DNA from: Nocardia transvalensis NBRC 15921
Lineage (GTDB): Bacteria; Actinomycetota; Actinomycetes; Mycobacteriales; Mycobacteriaceae
DNA length: 64,000 bases
Direction: 5' to 3'
Assembly: GCF_000308875.1 (NCBI RefSeq)
Contig: NZ_BAGL01000006.1
Coordinates: 1 to 64,000, forward strand
Position numbers and translations under genes: made by a program. The notes under the pieces are model-generated. The model did no database searches and had not been told where the DNA came from. It worked only from the letters and a program-made list of their open reading frames with translations. Within the stretch, counting starts at the first letter, position 1. The number at the start of each line of letters is the position of its first letter. Below, in pieces: positions 43,532-53,559 of the stretch.

Positions 43532-44023
43532 ACAGTCCTCGGTGCGGCGCTGCAGCAGGGCGGTCGCCACCGCCGCCACGCCCTCGCCGCGGCCCGTGAG
43601 TCCCAGGCCGTCGGTGGTGGTGCCCGATACCGAGATCGGGGCGTCGAGTAGTTCGCCGAGCACCTGCTGCGCCTCGGCCCGGCGTGGCCCTATCTTGGGC
43701 CGGTTCCCGATGACCTGTACAGCGGCATTGACGATCGTGTAGCCGGACGCGTCGAGCAGCCGGCGCACTTCCTTCAGCATGGCCGCACCGGAGACGCCCT
43801 CCCATTCGGGACGTCCGGTGCCGAAGACCGCGCCGACATCGCCGAGACCGGCCGCCGACAGCAGCGCGTCGCAGAGCGCGTGGGCGGCCACATCGCCGTC
43901 GGAGTGGCCGGAGCAGCCGCTGTCGCCCTCGAACAGCAGCCCCGCCATCCAGCAGGGCCGGCCCGGTTCGATCGGGTGCACGTCGGAGCCGATGCCGACG
44001 CGGACAGCGGAGAGGTCCGTCAT
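43517..44023 (-). CDS. ispF: 2-C-methyl-D-erythritol 2,4-cyclodiphosphate synthase
   Basis: 168 aa. MEP-pathway enzyme forming the cyclodiphosphate and releasing CMP. The Zn site is GIGSDVHPI and the family signature is [45 protein letters not shown] completes the C-terminal pattern. Start overlaps the ispD stop (ATGA), so ispD and ispF, sequential except for IspE, are co-translated. Confidence 0.96.
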   Translation of the reverse strand: MTDLSAVRVGIGSDVHPIEPGRPCWMAGLLFEGDSGCSGHSDGDVAAHALCDALLSAAGLGDVGAVFGTGRPEWEGVSGAAMLKEVRRLLDASGYTIVNAAVQVIGNRPKIGPRRAEAQQVLGELLDAPISVSGTTTDGLGLTGRGEGVAAVATALLQRRTEDCPGSH

Positions 44024-44772
44024 GACACCACCGCCTCGCGAGTCTCGCTGCCGGCCAGCAGGGTTCGGGCCAGGCGCAGGTCGAGGGGAGTGGTGATCTT
44101 GAAGGCGAGGGGGTCGCCCGGGATGACGCGCACGCTCGCGCCGAGCAGTTCGACCAGCCCGGCATCGTCGGTGACGGGTACGTCGTGGGCGTAGGCCGCG
44201 TGCAGCAGTTCGGCGTCGAAGCCCTGCGGGGTCTGGATGGCCCGCAGGCGCGCGCGGTCGGGGGTGCCGGTCACGTCGCCGTGCTCGTCGATCGATTTGA
44301 TCGTGTCGGTCACCGGGACGCCGGGGACGACGGCCCGCTGACCCGCGCGTAACTCGTCTACCACCCGCGCGATCATGGGCGGGGGTGTCAGGGCGCGGGC
44401 GGCGTCGTGCACCAGGTAGTGGGTGGCCTCCGGCGCGGCCGCGAGACCGGCGCGCACGGAATCGGTGCGCTCGATGCCGCCGGTCACGACGCTCACCGGC
44501 ACCGTGGAGGACCTGAGGGCGGGGCTGCCCGGGCCTGCTGCCCGGGCACGAGCGGCGAGCAGGGTCTGCGCCTCGCCGACGAGTTCGGCGGGCACCATGA
44601 TCACGATGCGGTCGACGACCCCGGACGCGATCAGGCCGTCGACAGCGTGCGCGAGCATGGGACTGCCGCCGATCGGGACGAAAGCCTTGGGCATCGACTC
44701 ACCCAGGCGCACGCCCAAACCGGCGGCAGGCACCAACGCCACGACACGAGTGGCGTCGTGCGGACTTCTCAC
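44020..44772 (-). CDS. ispD: 2-C-methyl-D-erythritol 4-phosphate cytidylyltransferase
   Basis: 250 aa. Transfers CMP to MEP. The nucleotide-binding loop [21 protein letters not shown] at the N-terminus, [13 protein letters not shown], and the late [17 protein letters not shown] and [10 protein letters not shown] segments are complete. It starts 3 bp after the carD stop, giving the carD-ispD-ispF order common to the mycolata. Confidence 0.96.
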   Translation of the reverse strand: MRSPHDATRVVALVPAAGLGVRLGESMPKAFVPIGGSPMLAHAVDGLIASGVVDRIVIMVPAELVGEAQTLLAARARAAGPGSPALRSSTVPVSVVTGGIERTDSVRAGLAAAPEATHYLVHDAARALTPPPMIARVVDELRAGQRAVVPGVPVTDTIKSIDEHGDVTGTPDRARLRAIQTPQGFDAELLHAAYAHDVPVTDDAGLVELLGASVRVIPGDPLAFKITTPLDLRLARTLLAGSETREAVVS

Positions 44773-44774
44773 GG

Positions 44775-45565
<791 letters not shown>

Positions 45566-46312
45566 GTGACTGCCCTGAATGCCACCACAGCGTCGAAGGC
45601 GCCTCGGCGTGCCCTGATCATCGCCGCCGTCGCCGCGGGTGCGGCCCTGGCGCTGTCGGGCTGCGGCGCGGGCCAGATCTCGCAGACCGCCTCCCAGGTC
45701 GCGGCCGTGAACGGCAACAGCGCCAATGTCGGCAAGGTGGCGCTGCGCGACGTGCGCATCCTGCTCCCGCAGTCGGAGGAGTACACCAACGCCAAGGGCG
45801 GTAAGGCCCTCCTCGCGTTCAGCGCGGTCAACGACGGCGAGACCAAGATCGACGAACTCACCAGCATCACCACCGATCTGGGCACGGTGAAGATCACACC
45901 GTCGAATCCGGAGCTGAAGTTCCAGCAGACCCTGGTCGCGGCCGGTAAGTCCGCCCAGGCCGCCGAGCACGGCGAGCAGCACGCCACGCCGTCCGCGTCC
46001 GCCACGCCGTCCGGTTCGGCCGCGCCGACCACCTCGGCGTCGAGCACCACCACCGGCGCCGCGGGCGCGCATCAGCCCGAGGGCCTCGGCGCCGCGGAGC
46101 ACCCGGCCGAGCCCGCCCAGCCGATCCTGGTCGAGATCACCAACCTGACCAGGGATATCACCCCCGGTCTGACCTACCAGGTGACGTTCAACTTCAAGGA
46201 GAACGGCACCGTCCAGGTCCACGTCCCGGTCGACGCCGGTCCGGACACCGCGCGCAAGGAAGGCGCTCCTGCCGCCGCCGAGGGCGCGGCCGAACACAAG
46301 GGCGGGCACTGA
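45566..46312 (+). CDS. lpqE: LpqE-like lipoprotein
   Basis: 248 aa. A signal peptide (about residues 14-32) ends in the lipobox LSGC, with lipidated Cys33. The exported part has two beta-rich segments (about 40-130 and 185-230) split by a low-complexity Ala/Ser/Thr/Pro linker (about 131-180), and a His/Ala/Glu-rich C-terminus. Position between carD and radA matches Rv3584 lpqE. Function unknown; linker length is probably species specific. Confidence 0.85.
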   Translation: MTALNATTASKAPRRALIIAAVAAGAALALSGCGAGQISQTASQVAAVNGNSANVGKVALRDVRILLPQSEEYTNAKGGKALLAFSAVNDGETKIDELTSITTDLGTVKITPSNPELKFQQTLVAAGKSAQAAEHGEQHATPSASATPSGSAAPTTSASSTTTGAAGAHQPEGLGAAEHPAEPAQPILVEITNLTRDITPGLTYQVTFNFKENGTVQVHVPVDAGPDTARKEGAPAAAEGAAEHKGGH

Positions 46313-46335
46313 GCCTCCCTGTCGTACCGCATCCC

Positions 46336-46341
46336 TAGGCT
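46336..46341 (+). promoter_or_regulatory. -10 element of leaderless radA
   Basis: TAGGCT ends 6 nt before the radA GTG and there is no Shine-Dalgarno in the 35-bp gap after lpqE. Suggests transcription starting at the radA start codon. Confidence 0.45.
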
Positions 46342-46347
46342 GCGCAC

Positions 46348-47742
46348 GTGGCCAAGGTGAAGTCGCAGTATCGCTGCTCCGCGTGCGGGTACGAGGTTGC
46401 CAAGTGGGTGGGTCGCTGCCCCGGCTGCAGCGAATGGGGTTCGGTCGACGAGGTGGCGGCCGCGTCCCCGTCCGCTCCGGCCGCTCGTAAGGCGCTGCTG
46501 CCGTCTACCGCGGCCGCGCCGATCTCCACCATCGATTCGCAGGTCACCCGGGCCAGATCCACCGGCGTCAGCGAGCTGGACCGGGTACTCGGCGGCGGCG
46601 TGGTCCCGGGGTCGGTGGTGTTGCTGTCGGGCGAGCCGGGTGTGGGCAAGTCCACCCTGTTGCTCGAGGTCGCGCACCGGTGGGCGCGCCAGCGCGACGA
46701 GCGGTCGCTGTACGTGACGGCCGAGGAGTCGGCCGGTCAGGTGAAACTGCGGGCCGACCGGACCGACGCGGTGCACGAACGGGTGTACCTGGCGGCCGAG
46801 TCCGATCTGTCGACCATCCTCGGCCACGTCGAGCAGGTGCGCCCGACCCTGCTGGTGGTCGACTCGGTGCAGACCATGCTGGCCGCCGACGTCGACGGGG
46901 TGATCGGCGGCGTCACCCAGGTGCGGGCGGTGACCTCGGCGCTCACCTCGCTGGCCAAGGTGAGCGGGATCGCGGTGCTGCTGGTCGGCCATGTCACCAA
47001 GGACGGCAACGTGGCGGGGCCGCGCACGCTGGAACACCTGGTGGACGTGGTGCTGCAATTCGAGGGCGACCGGCATTCGACGCTGCGCATGGTGCGCGGG
47101 ATCAAGAACCGCTTCGGCAGCGCCGACGAGGTCGGCTGCTTCGAACTGCACGACGACGGAATCGCCTGTGTCACCGACCCTTCCGGCCTGTTCCTGCACC
47201 ATCGCGAGGATACGGTGCCCGGCACGGCGATCACGGTCGCGATGGACGGTAAGCGCCCGCTGCTCGGCGAGGTGCAGGGCCTGACCGTGGAGACCCAGAT
47301 CCCGCAGCCCCGGCGGGCGGTGAGCGGCCTGGACTACAACCGCGTCTCGATGGTCCTGGCCGTCCTGCAGAGCCGGTGCGGAATCTCGCTCGGCAAGGCC
47401 GACGTGTACGCGGCGACGGTCGGCGGCATGCGGCTGACCGAACCGGCCGCCGATCTGGCCATCGCGCTGGCGCTCACCAGCGCCGCCCGCGACCAGTCGC
47501 TGCCGCCGGGGATGGTGATCCTCGGCGAGGTGGGGCTGGCCGGTGAGGTGCGGCGTGTCACGGGACTGGACCGTCGACTCGCCGAGGCGGAACGGCTAGG
47601 TTTCACAGAGGCGCTGGTGCCGCCAGGGGTTGACAGCTCCGGTATCACCATGAAGGTGCACGAGGTGGCGAACGTCCGCGAGGCGGTCGCCCGGGGTGGA
47701 TTGTCGAATCGAAGTCGCAAGCGTGCGGAGGCTGCCGGATGA
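46348..47742 (+). CDS. radA: DNA repair protein RadA
   Basis: 464 aa. Recombination branch-migration factor. The N-terminal zinc finger [18 protein letters not shown] is intact. The RecA-like ATPase has [15 protein letters not shown] (Walker B), and the RadA-specific [15 protein letters not shown] motif. The C-terminal Lon-protease-like domain (about residues 290-455) lacks the Lon catalytic serine as usual. Its stop overlaps disA (ATGA). Confidence 0.97.
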   Translation: MAKVKSQYRCSACGYEVAKWVGRCPGCSEWGSVDEVAAASPSAPAARKALLPSTAAAPISTIDSQVTRARSTGVSELDRVLGGGVVPGSVVLLSGEPGVGKSTLLLEVAHRWARQRDERSLYVTAEESAGQVKLRADRTDAVHERVYLAAESDLSTILGHVEQVRPTLLVVDSVQTMLAADVDGVIGGVTQVRAVTSALTSLAKVSGIAVLLVGHVTKDGNVAGPRTLEHLVDVVLQFEGDRHSTLRMVRGIKNRFGSADEVGCFELHDDGIACVTDPSGLFLHHREDTVPGTAITVAMDGKRPLLGEVQGLTVETQIPQPRRAVSGLDYNRVSMVLAVLQSRCGISLGKADVYAATVGGMRLTEPAADLAIALALTSAARDQSLPPGMVILGEVGLAGEVRRVTGLDRRLAEAERLGFTEALVPPGVDSSGITMKVHEVANVREAVARGGLSNRSRKRAEAAG

Positions 47743-48893
47743 ACGCGGGTCACTGGGTCACCAACCTGCTCGGCAGGACTTCTCCGGGTGTCGGAGCGCC
47801 GGAAACCGTTGTGCCGCAGGGTGATGCGGAGGACCCGCTCCCACCCGTCCTGCGGCCCGGCGCAGTCACGCGACTGGTTCCCGGTACCCGCCTGCGGGAC
47901 GGTATCGACCGCATCCTGCTGGCCCGCACCGGCGCGCTGGTGGTGCTCGGCTACGACGAGTCGGTGGAGCGGCTCTGCGACGGCGGCTTCGAGCTGGACG
48001 TCGAATTCTCCCCGACGCGCCTGCGCGAGCTGTCGAAAATGGATGGCGCCGTGGTGCTCTCGACCGACGGCGCCCGCATCCGGCGGGCCAATGTGCACCT
48101 GGTTCCCGATCCCACGCTGCCGACCGGCGAGTCGGGCACCCGGCACAAGGCCGCCGAGCGCACCGCCGCGCAGACCGGTCACCCGGTGGTGTCGGTGAGC
48201 CGGTCGACCGGGCTCGTGACGGTGTACGGCCACGACGGCCGCCATCTGATCCAGCCGTCGGAGACCATCCTGTCGCGCGCCAACCAGGCGATGGCGACGC
48301 TGGAGCGCTACCGGTCCCGGCTGGACGAGCTGACCCGCCAGCTGTCGCTGGTGGAGCTGGAGGACTACGCCACCCTGCGCGATGTGCTCACCGTCGTGCA
48401 CTGCCTGGAACTCATCCGCCGCGTGGCCCGCGAGATCGATTCCGACGTGGGCGAACTCGGCGTCGACGGTCGCCAGCTGGCGCTGCAGCTGGCCGAGGTG
48501 GTGGGCAATACCGAGACCGTGCGGCGGCTGGTGGTGCGTGACTACCTGCGGGCGGACCCCGGCGACGAGGCGCTGGACCGCGCGCTGACGCGATTGGCGG
48601 GGCTGCTCGAGGTGGAACTGCTGGACCTGCCGAATCTGGCCTCGCCGCTGGGTTTCCCGGCCGCCGGCGACACCCTCGACATGGGCGTCAGCCCGCGCGG
48701 CTACCGGCTGCTCGCCGAGATCCCGCGGGTGTCGCCGCGCTCGGTGGAACCACTGGTGTCGGCGTTCGCGTCGCTGCCGAAGCTGCTCGCCGCGACCACC
48801 GACGACCTGGCCGCCGTCGAGGGCGTCGACGCCGCCCTGGCCCGCCAGATCCGGGAAGGCTTGTCCCGGTTGGCGGAGACGGGCAGCGTGTGA
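47739..48893 (+). CDS. disA: DNA integrity scanning diadenylate cyclase DisA
   Basis: 384 aa. Makes cyclic di-AMP from two ATP and pauses on branched DNA. The DAC domain has the DGA motif ([14 protein letters not shown]) and the [10 protein letters not shown] motif (RHR type). A helical spine (about residues 165-300) and a C-terminal HhH DNA-binding domain ([20 protein letters not shown] and [21 protein letters not shown]) follow. Compared with M. tuberculosis it has about 25 extra N-terminal residues. The end of the gene is partly duplicated just downstream. Confidence 0.96.
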   Translation: MNAGHWVTNLLGRTSPGVGAPETVVPQGDAEDPLPPVLRPGAVTRLVPGTRLRDGIDRILLARTGALVVLGYDESVERLCDGGFELDVEFSPTRLRELSKMDGAVVLSTDGARIRRANVHLVPDPTLPTGESGTRHKAAERTAAQTGHPVVSVSRSTGLVTVYGHDGRHLIQPSETILSRANQAMATLERYRSRLDELTRQLSLVELEDYATLRDVLTVVHCLELIRRVAREIDSDVGELGVDGRQLALQLAEVVGNTETVRRLVVRDYLRADPGDEALDRALTRLAGLLEVELLDLPNLASPLGFPAAGDTLDMGVSPRGYRLLAEIPRVSPRSVEPLVSAFASLPKLLAATTDDLAAVEGVDAALARQIREGLSRLAETGSV

Positions 48894-48940
48894 TCCGCGC
48901 GGGCCTTTCCCGGTCGGCCGGGGGCAGCGTGTGACTCCGC
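48858..48940. repeat. Imperfect duplication of the disA stop region
   Basis: About 40 bp at 48858-48898 (including TTGTCCCGG, GGGCAGCGTGTGA and TCCGC) recurs at 48902-48940 as CTTTCCCGG, GGGCAGCGTGTGA and CTCCGC. The copy carries the same stop-codon context. It lies between disA and the convergent membrane-protein gene. Confidence 0.7.
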
Positions 48941-48946
48941 ATCCTG

Positions 48947-49603
48947 CTAGGAGATGTTGAAGGTCTCCGGGGTGCTGCGGACCGAACCCAGCTGCGCGAC
49001 AACGGCGTAGGCGCCCGCGGGCACCTGGACCCGCTCGCCCGCGCAGCCCGGCTGCGAACTCGTCCCGGACCAGGTGAGCGTGAACGCCGCCTGCTCGCCG
49101 CCCTTGAGCGCGCGCACGTCGCCGGGTCCGCCCTGATCGCAGTCGGTGCTCGACCACATCCGCCGCTGCCCGTCCAGCGACTGCACCGTGACCTGCTGCA
49201 GCCCCGAGCCCATATCGCGCTGGCAGGCCGCGGTGGAGATATTGGTGACGACGATCCCGAAGACCGGCTGCTCACCGGGCTTGTAGGCGGGCTGCCCGAC
49301 GGTCACCTTCACCGCCAGCGACTGATCCGGACAGGCGACCGGGGAACCGCTGGCGGTCGCGTTGGCGGATGCCGGAGCCGACGACGGGCTGGACTCGGGC
49401 GCGCTGGAGGAGTTCGCCGCCGTCGTGCTCGTGGCCGAGGTGGCGGCCGCGGCGGCGGGGGTGTCCTGCTTGTCGTCGCCGCCACGCAGCAGCATGACGG
49501 CCAGCCAGATCACCAGGACGAGGGCGACGATCAGCGCCCCGATGGCGAGCAGGCGACGGCGCCAGTAGATCTCCGGCGGCAGCGGTCCATTCGGTTCCAG
49601 CAC
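48947..49603 (-). CDS. Conserved membrane protein (Rv3587c-like)
   Basis: 218 aa. One N-terminal membrane helix (about residues 18-38) anchors a long Ala/Ser/Thr linker (about 45-90) and an exported beta-sandwich domain (about 95-218). That domain contains four Cys residues (ACPDQS, AACQRD, TDCDQG, PGCAGE) that could form two disulfides. Position between disA and the carbonic anhydrase gene matches Rv3587c. Function unknown. Confidence 0.75.
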   Translation of the reverse strand: MLEPNGPLPPEIYWRRRLLAIGALIVALVLVIWLAVMLLRGGDDKQDTPAAAAATSATSTTAANSSSAPESSPSSAPASANATASGSPVACPDQSLAVKVTVGQPAYKPGEQPVFGIVVTNISTAACQRDMGSGLQQVTVQSLDGQRRMWSSTDCDQGGPGDVRALKGGEQAAFTLTWSGTSSQPGCAGERVQVPAGAYAVVAQLGSVRSTPETFNIS

Positions 49604-49675
49604 GCCACAACGGTAAGCGCACGGCCGGGCACGCCGGCCTCAGCGGCGCGGCGTGTCGGTGTGGAAAGGGGGGTG

Positions 49676-49698
49676 GCGCCGGGTACATTTCCCGGCGC
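49676..49698. terminator. Hairpin after the carbonic anhydrase gene
   Basis: GCGCCGGG and CCCGGCGC make a perfect 8-bp stem with loop TACATTT, just past the carbonic anhydrase stop on the minus strand. A U-rich stretch follows it on neither strand, so termination is inferred from position. Confidence 0.5.
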
Positions 49699-49702
49699 TT
49701 CG

Positions 49703-50326
49703 TCAGGCTGTTTCCCCGATGTTGCCCACGGTGCGGCGCAGGACGGCCTTACCGTCCTCGAGCTTGTAGGTGACGCAGGCGATCGCGCACTCGCCGGCGG
49801 CCACCCGCTGCGCGATGATCTGCGAGCGCTGCATCAGCAAACGGCTGGTTTCCTCGACGTGGCGGGCCTCGAGTTCGTCCACCCCGGCCAGGCCCTCGCG
49901 CCGGCCGATCAGAATGGACGGCGTGACCTTCTCCACGACGCTGCGGATGAATCCGCCGGGGACGTCGCCGCCGTCGAGGGCGTCGATGGTCGCCCGCACC
50001 GCGCCGCAGCTGTCGTGGCCGAGCACCACGATCAGCGGGACGTTGAGCACCTCGACGCCGTACTCGATCGAGCCGAGCACCGAGGAGTCGATCACGTGAC
50101 CGGCGGTGCGCACCACGAACATATCGCCGAGGCCCTGGTCGAAGATGATTTCCGCGGCCACTCGGGAATCCCCGCACCCGAACAGGATCGCCGCGGGCTG
50201 CTGCCCGCCGACGAGCTTGGTCCGGTCGGCCGCGCCCTGACTAGGATGCTGCAGCGTGCCGTTGACGAACCTGTCGTTGCCCTCGCGGAGAGCCTTCCAG
50301 GCGCTGATCGGGTTGGTATGAGGCAT
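49703..50326 (-). CDS. canB: Beta-class carbonic anhydrase
   Basis: 207 aa from ATG at 50326, the same length as M. tuberculosis CanB (Rv3588c). Zinc ligands Cys51, His104 and Cys107 and the Asp53-Arg55 dyad (GCGDSRV, GHDSCGA) are all present. HPSQ near residue 28 is conserved in this branch. The enzyme interconverts CO2 and bicarbonate in the cytosol. An ATG three codons further upstream exists but lacks a better RBS. Confidence 0.95.
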   Translation of the reverse strand: MPHTNPISAWKALREGNDRFVNGTLQHPSQGAADRTKLVGGQQPAAILFGCGDSRVAAEIIFDQGLGDMFVVRTAGHVIDSSVLGSIEYGVEVLNVPLIVVLGHDSCGAVRATIDALDGGDVPGGFIRSVVEKVTPSILIGRREGLAGVDELEARHVEETSRLLMQRSQIIAQRVAAGECAIACVTYKLEDGKAVLRRTVGNIGETA

Positions 50327-50558
50327 GTGTCCCATTTTCCACAGTCGGCTCGCTACCCGCGAGTCCGTGCGGTTACGGTCCGGCAAATGTGCGCTGACGT
50401 GCCACGAGATCTCGTGGTGAGCCTCATGATCCCACCGTCGCCGATACGGGGTGTGAAGTCGACGACAGTGCCGCCGGGGGCGGCCGGGTGGTATGGGAGC
50501 GGATGTGGATCGGCCCGCCGGGTGCGGCGGGCAGCGGGATCGGAAGGAACGGGCGCGC

Positions 50559-51428
50559 GTGAGCATTGATTCGGACACCCTGATCGACTGGTACGGCGAG
50601 ACCGCCCGGGATCTGCCCTGGCGGCGGCCGGGGGTGACCGCCTGGCAGATCCTGATGAGCGAGATCATGCTCCAGCAGACGCCGGTCGTACGGGTGGAGC
50701 CGATCTGGCGGGAGTGGGTGGCGCGCTGGCCCGTGCCGTCGGCGATGGCCGCCGCGCCGCAGGGCGAGGTGTTGCGCGCGTGGGGCAAGCTCGGCTATCC
50801 GCGGCGCGCGCTGCGCCTGCACGAATGCGCGCAGGTGCTGGCCGCCGACTACGGGGACGAGGTGCCCGACGACGTCGAGGTGCTGCTCGGCCTGCCCGGC
50901 ATCGGGGCCTACACCGCGCGGGCGGTGGCCTGTTTCGCCTACGGGCAGCGAGTTCCGGTGGTGGACACCAATGTTCGCCGGGTCGTCGCCCGCGCCGTGC
51001 ACGGCCGGGCCGAGGCGGGCAATCCGGCCGCCCGCGACCTCGCCGAGACCGAGGCCCTGCTGCCGGGGCCGATCGATCGGGCCGCACGATTCTCCGCGGC
51101 CCTGATGGAACTCGGCGCGACGGTCTGCACCGCCCGCAATCCCGACTGCGCCCGCTGCCCCCTCCCCACCTGTGCCTGGGTGACCGCCGGCCGACCCGCC
51201 TCCGACGTCGTCCGCCGCACCCAGAAGTACGACGGCACCGACCGCCAGGCCCGCGGCCGCCTCCTCGACGTCCTCCGCGGCGCCACCGGTCCCGTCGAAC
51301 GCGTAGCCCTCGACCTCGCCTGGACCCGCGACCCCGGCCAGCGCGACCGCGCCCTCGACTCCCTCCTCGTCGACGGCCTCATCGAACAAACCTCCGACGG
51401 CCTCTTCGCCCTAGCCGGCGAGGGCTGA
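50559..51428 (+). CDS. mutY: A/G-specific adenine glycosylase MutY
   Basis: 289 aa from GTG at 50559 after GGAAGGAA. Removes adenine mispaired with 8-oxoguanine. The catalytic Glu lies in MSEIMLQQTPV; the HhH-GPD motif LLGLPGIGAYTARAVACFAYGQRVPVVDTNVRRV carries the catalytic Asp. The [4Fe-4S] cysteines are in CTARNPDCARCPLPTC. It lacks the C-terminal Nudix-like domain found in E. coli MutY. The last 18 bp overlap the convergent znuB stop region. Confidence 0.95.
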   Translation: MSIDSDTLIDWYGETARDLPWRRPGVTAWQILMSEIMLQQTPVVRVEPIWREWVARWPVPSAMAAAPQGEVLRAWGKLGYPRRALRLHECAQVLAADYGDEVPDDVEVLLGLPGIGAYTARAVACFAYGQRVPVVDTNVRRVVARAVHGRAEAGNPAARDLAETEALLPGPIDRAARFSAALMELGATVCTARNPDCARCPLPTCAWVTAGRPASDVVRRTQKYDGTDRQARGRLLDVLRGATGPVERVALDLAWTRDPGQRDRALDSLLVDGLIEQTSDGLFALAGEG

Positions 51429-52304
51429 CGCGGGCTCGGGTGCGGGGGTGGGGCGGCGGGTACGCATGCCCACGACGCGGCAGACGAGGTAGATCGCGAA
51501 GGAGATCGCGGTGACGAAGGTGGAGACGGGGACGCCGGGAGCCAGGGAGAGAAGAATGCCGCCGACGGCCGAGATCTCGGCGAACAGAATGGCGAGGAGG
51601 GTGGCTCGGGCGGGGCTGGCGGTGAGGCGGGCGGCCGCCGCGGCGGGGGTGATCAGGAGCGACAGCACCAGCAGGGCGCCGACGATCTGAACGCCGAAGG
51701 CCGCGGTGATGCCGAGCAGCACCGCGAAGACCACGGACAGGGCCCGGACGGGGACGCCGCGCGCCACGGCCACTTCGGGATCGGTGCTGGCGAACAGCAG
51801 CGGGCGGTAGACGAAGGCCAGCACCGCGAGGACCGCCACCGAGCACACGGCGAGCATGGTCAGCCCGCCGTTCCCCACGCTGACCACCTGGCCCGTCAGC
51901 AGCGAGAACTTCGATCCGGCGCGGCTGGGACCCAGCCACAGGAACAGCACCGACAGTCCGAGGCCGAACGACAGCACCACGGCGATCACCGAATCACGTT
52001 CTCGCGCACGCGATCCCAGCAGTCCGAACATGACCGCCGCCACCACCGAACCGGCGATCGCGCCCGCGCCCACGCCGATTCCGGCCAGCAGCGCCGCCGC
52101 CGCGCCGGTCAGCGACAGTTCGCTGGTGCCGTGCACGGCGAACGACATCTGGCGGCTGACGATCAGCGGGCCGATGGCTCCGGCGAGCAGGCCCAGCAGC
52201 GCCGCCGCCAGCACCGCCTGCACAACGAAGTCGTAGGACAGTAGATTCGCGGTGGTCTGGAAGTCGAACATCTTGGCGAAGACGTCGGAGAGTTTGTCGA
52301 TCAC
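51411..52304 (-). CDS. znuB: Zinc ABC transporter permease
   Basis: 297 aa with eight to nine predicted helices. ABC-3 family permease, with the conserved SRQMSFAVHGTSELSLTGAAAALL segment and GVQIVGALLVLSLLITPAAAAARL. The last gene of a three-gene set (SBP, ATPase, permease). Its start overlaps the ATPase stop (ATGA) and its stop overlaps mutY. The upstream Zur box argues for zinc rather than manganese. Confidence 0.9.
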   Translation of the reverse strand: MIDKLSDVFAKMFDFQTTANLLSYDFVVQAVLAAALLGLLAGAIGPLIVSRQMSFAVHGTSELSLTGAAAALLAGIGVGAGAIAGSVVAAVMFGLLGSRARERDSVIAVVLSFGLGLSVLFLWLGPSRAGSKFSLLTGQVVSVGNGGLTMLAVCSVAVLAVLAFVYRPLLFASTDPEVAVARGVPVRALSVVFAVLLGITAAFGVQIVGALLVLSLLITPAAAAARLTASPARATLLAILFAEISAVGGILLSLAPGVPVSTFVTAISFAIYLVCRVVGMRTRRPTPAPEPASALAG

Positions 52305-53545
52305 GCGCGCACCTTCCGCGCCGCGTCGGTCTCGGCGTGGCAGTGGCCGCCCGAGACGCCCAGCGCGTCCATGGTGTCGCCCGTGCCGACGACCACCAGG
52401 CGGCCGCGCACCCGCAGCACGTCCACCTCGGTGCGGTACAGCTCCGACAGCACCTCGGAGGTCATCACCTCGTCCGGCGTGCCGATCCGGAACTTCCCGT
52501 CGACCAGGTACAGCACCCGATCCACCAGCGGCAGAATCGGATTGATCTCGTGGGTCACGAACAGCACCGCGGTGTCGTGGTCGCGGCGGCGCTTATCGAT
52601 CAGCTCGGACACCAGGCGCTGATTGGCCAGGTCGAGGCTCAGCAGCGGTTCGTCGCACAGCAGCACGCGCGGGTCGCCGACCAGCGCCTGCGCCACCCGC
52701 AGCCGCTGCTGCTCGCCGCCCGACATCGACTCCAGCGGGCCGTGCGCGTAGTGCTCGGCCCCCACCTGCGCCACGGCCTCGGCCACCCTGCGTCGCCGTT
52801 CCTTACGCCCGCGCAGGCCCAGCCCCCAGCGATGGCCGTCGACTCCGAGCCCGACCAGATCGGTTCCCCGCAGTTGCACCCCGGCATCGATCGTCTTCTG
52901 CTGCGGCACGTACCCGATGTGCGGATTGCCCACGCGCGCGGGCGAACCCGCCACCTCGGCGGTCCCCGCGCTGGGCGTCACCTGCCCGAGCAGCATCCGC
53001 AGCAGCGAGGTCTTCCCCGACCCGTTCGGCCCCAGTACCGCGATGAACTCGCCGGGGGCCACATCCAAGTCCAGCCCTTGCCACAGCGTCCGCTCCCCGA
53101 ACGACAGTCGAGCACCCCGCAGCCGCACGGCCGCAGGAATCACCCGAGTGCTGCCGCTTACCGCCGGCTGGGAGTCCGCGCCGGCAACGCCCGGTTCGGA
53201 GTTCGTGCTCTCGCCGACTCCGGGCTTCGAGCTTGTGTCGCCGTCGACACCAGGCGTCGAATTCGTACTACCGTCGACGGTCGGCCCGGAACCGGTGCCG
53301 ACTGTCGGAGCCGAGCCGGTGCTGCCAGCGGCCGGTTCCGGGTCGCCGCCGTCGTCGGAGGGGGTGTCGCAGGCCGGGCAGCCGGGGACCGGGTCGGTGG
53401 CCAGGCCGTCGGAGGCATCGCGGTCGTCGAGTAGCACGGGGGCGGAGGGCCTTTCCTGATCGGGCGTTTCGGGCGCGGACGAATCCCGCGCCCCCGCCGA
53501 TTCGCTGGGTGCAACCTCGTCGCTCGTGCGGACCTTCCCCGGCAT
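52301..53545 (-). CDS. znuC: Zinc ABC transporter ATP-binding protein with long disordered N-terminus
   Basis: 414 aa from ATG at 53545, 14 bp past the SBP stop; an in-frame start at 53605 would lie inside the SBP gene. The ATPase starts near residue 138: GPNGSGKTS, SGGEQQRLRVAQAL, VLLCDEPLLSLD. The first 135 residues are Ser/Gly/Thr/Asp/Pro-rich, with repeated STNSTPGV, DTSSKPGV, STNSEPGV units and a CPAC motif. The C-terminus ends GGHCHAETDA, a possible metal-binding tail. Usual family length is 250-280 aa, so the extension is exceptional. Confidence 0.88.
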   Translation of the reverse strand: MPGKVRTSDEVAPSESAGARDSSAPETPDQERPSAPVLLDDRDASDGLATDPVPGCPACDTPSDDGGDPEPAAGSTGSAPTVGTGSGPTVDGSTNSTPGVDGDTSSKPGVGESTNSEPGVAGADSQPAVSGSTRVIPAAVRLRGARLSFGERTLWQGLDLDVAPGEFIAVLGPNGSGKTSLLRMLLGQVTPSAGTAEVAGSPARVGNPHIGYVPQQKTIDAGVQLRGTDLVGLGVDGHRWGLGLRGRKERRRRVAEAVAQVGAEHYAHGPLESMSGGEQQRLRVAQALVGDPRVLLCDEPLLSLDLANQRLVSELIDKRRRDHDTAVLFVTHEINPILPLVDRVLYLVDGKFRIGTPDEVMTSEVLSELYRTEVDVLRVRGRLVVVGTGDTMDALGVSGGHCHAETDAARKVRA

Positions 53546-53559
53546 CGGTACTCCCGTCG

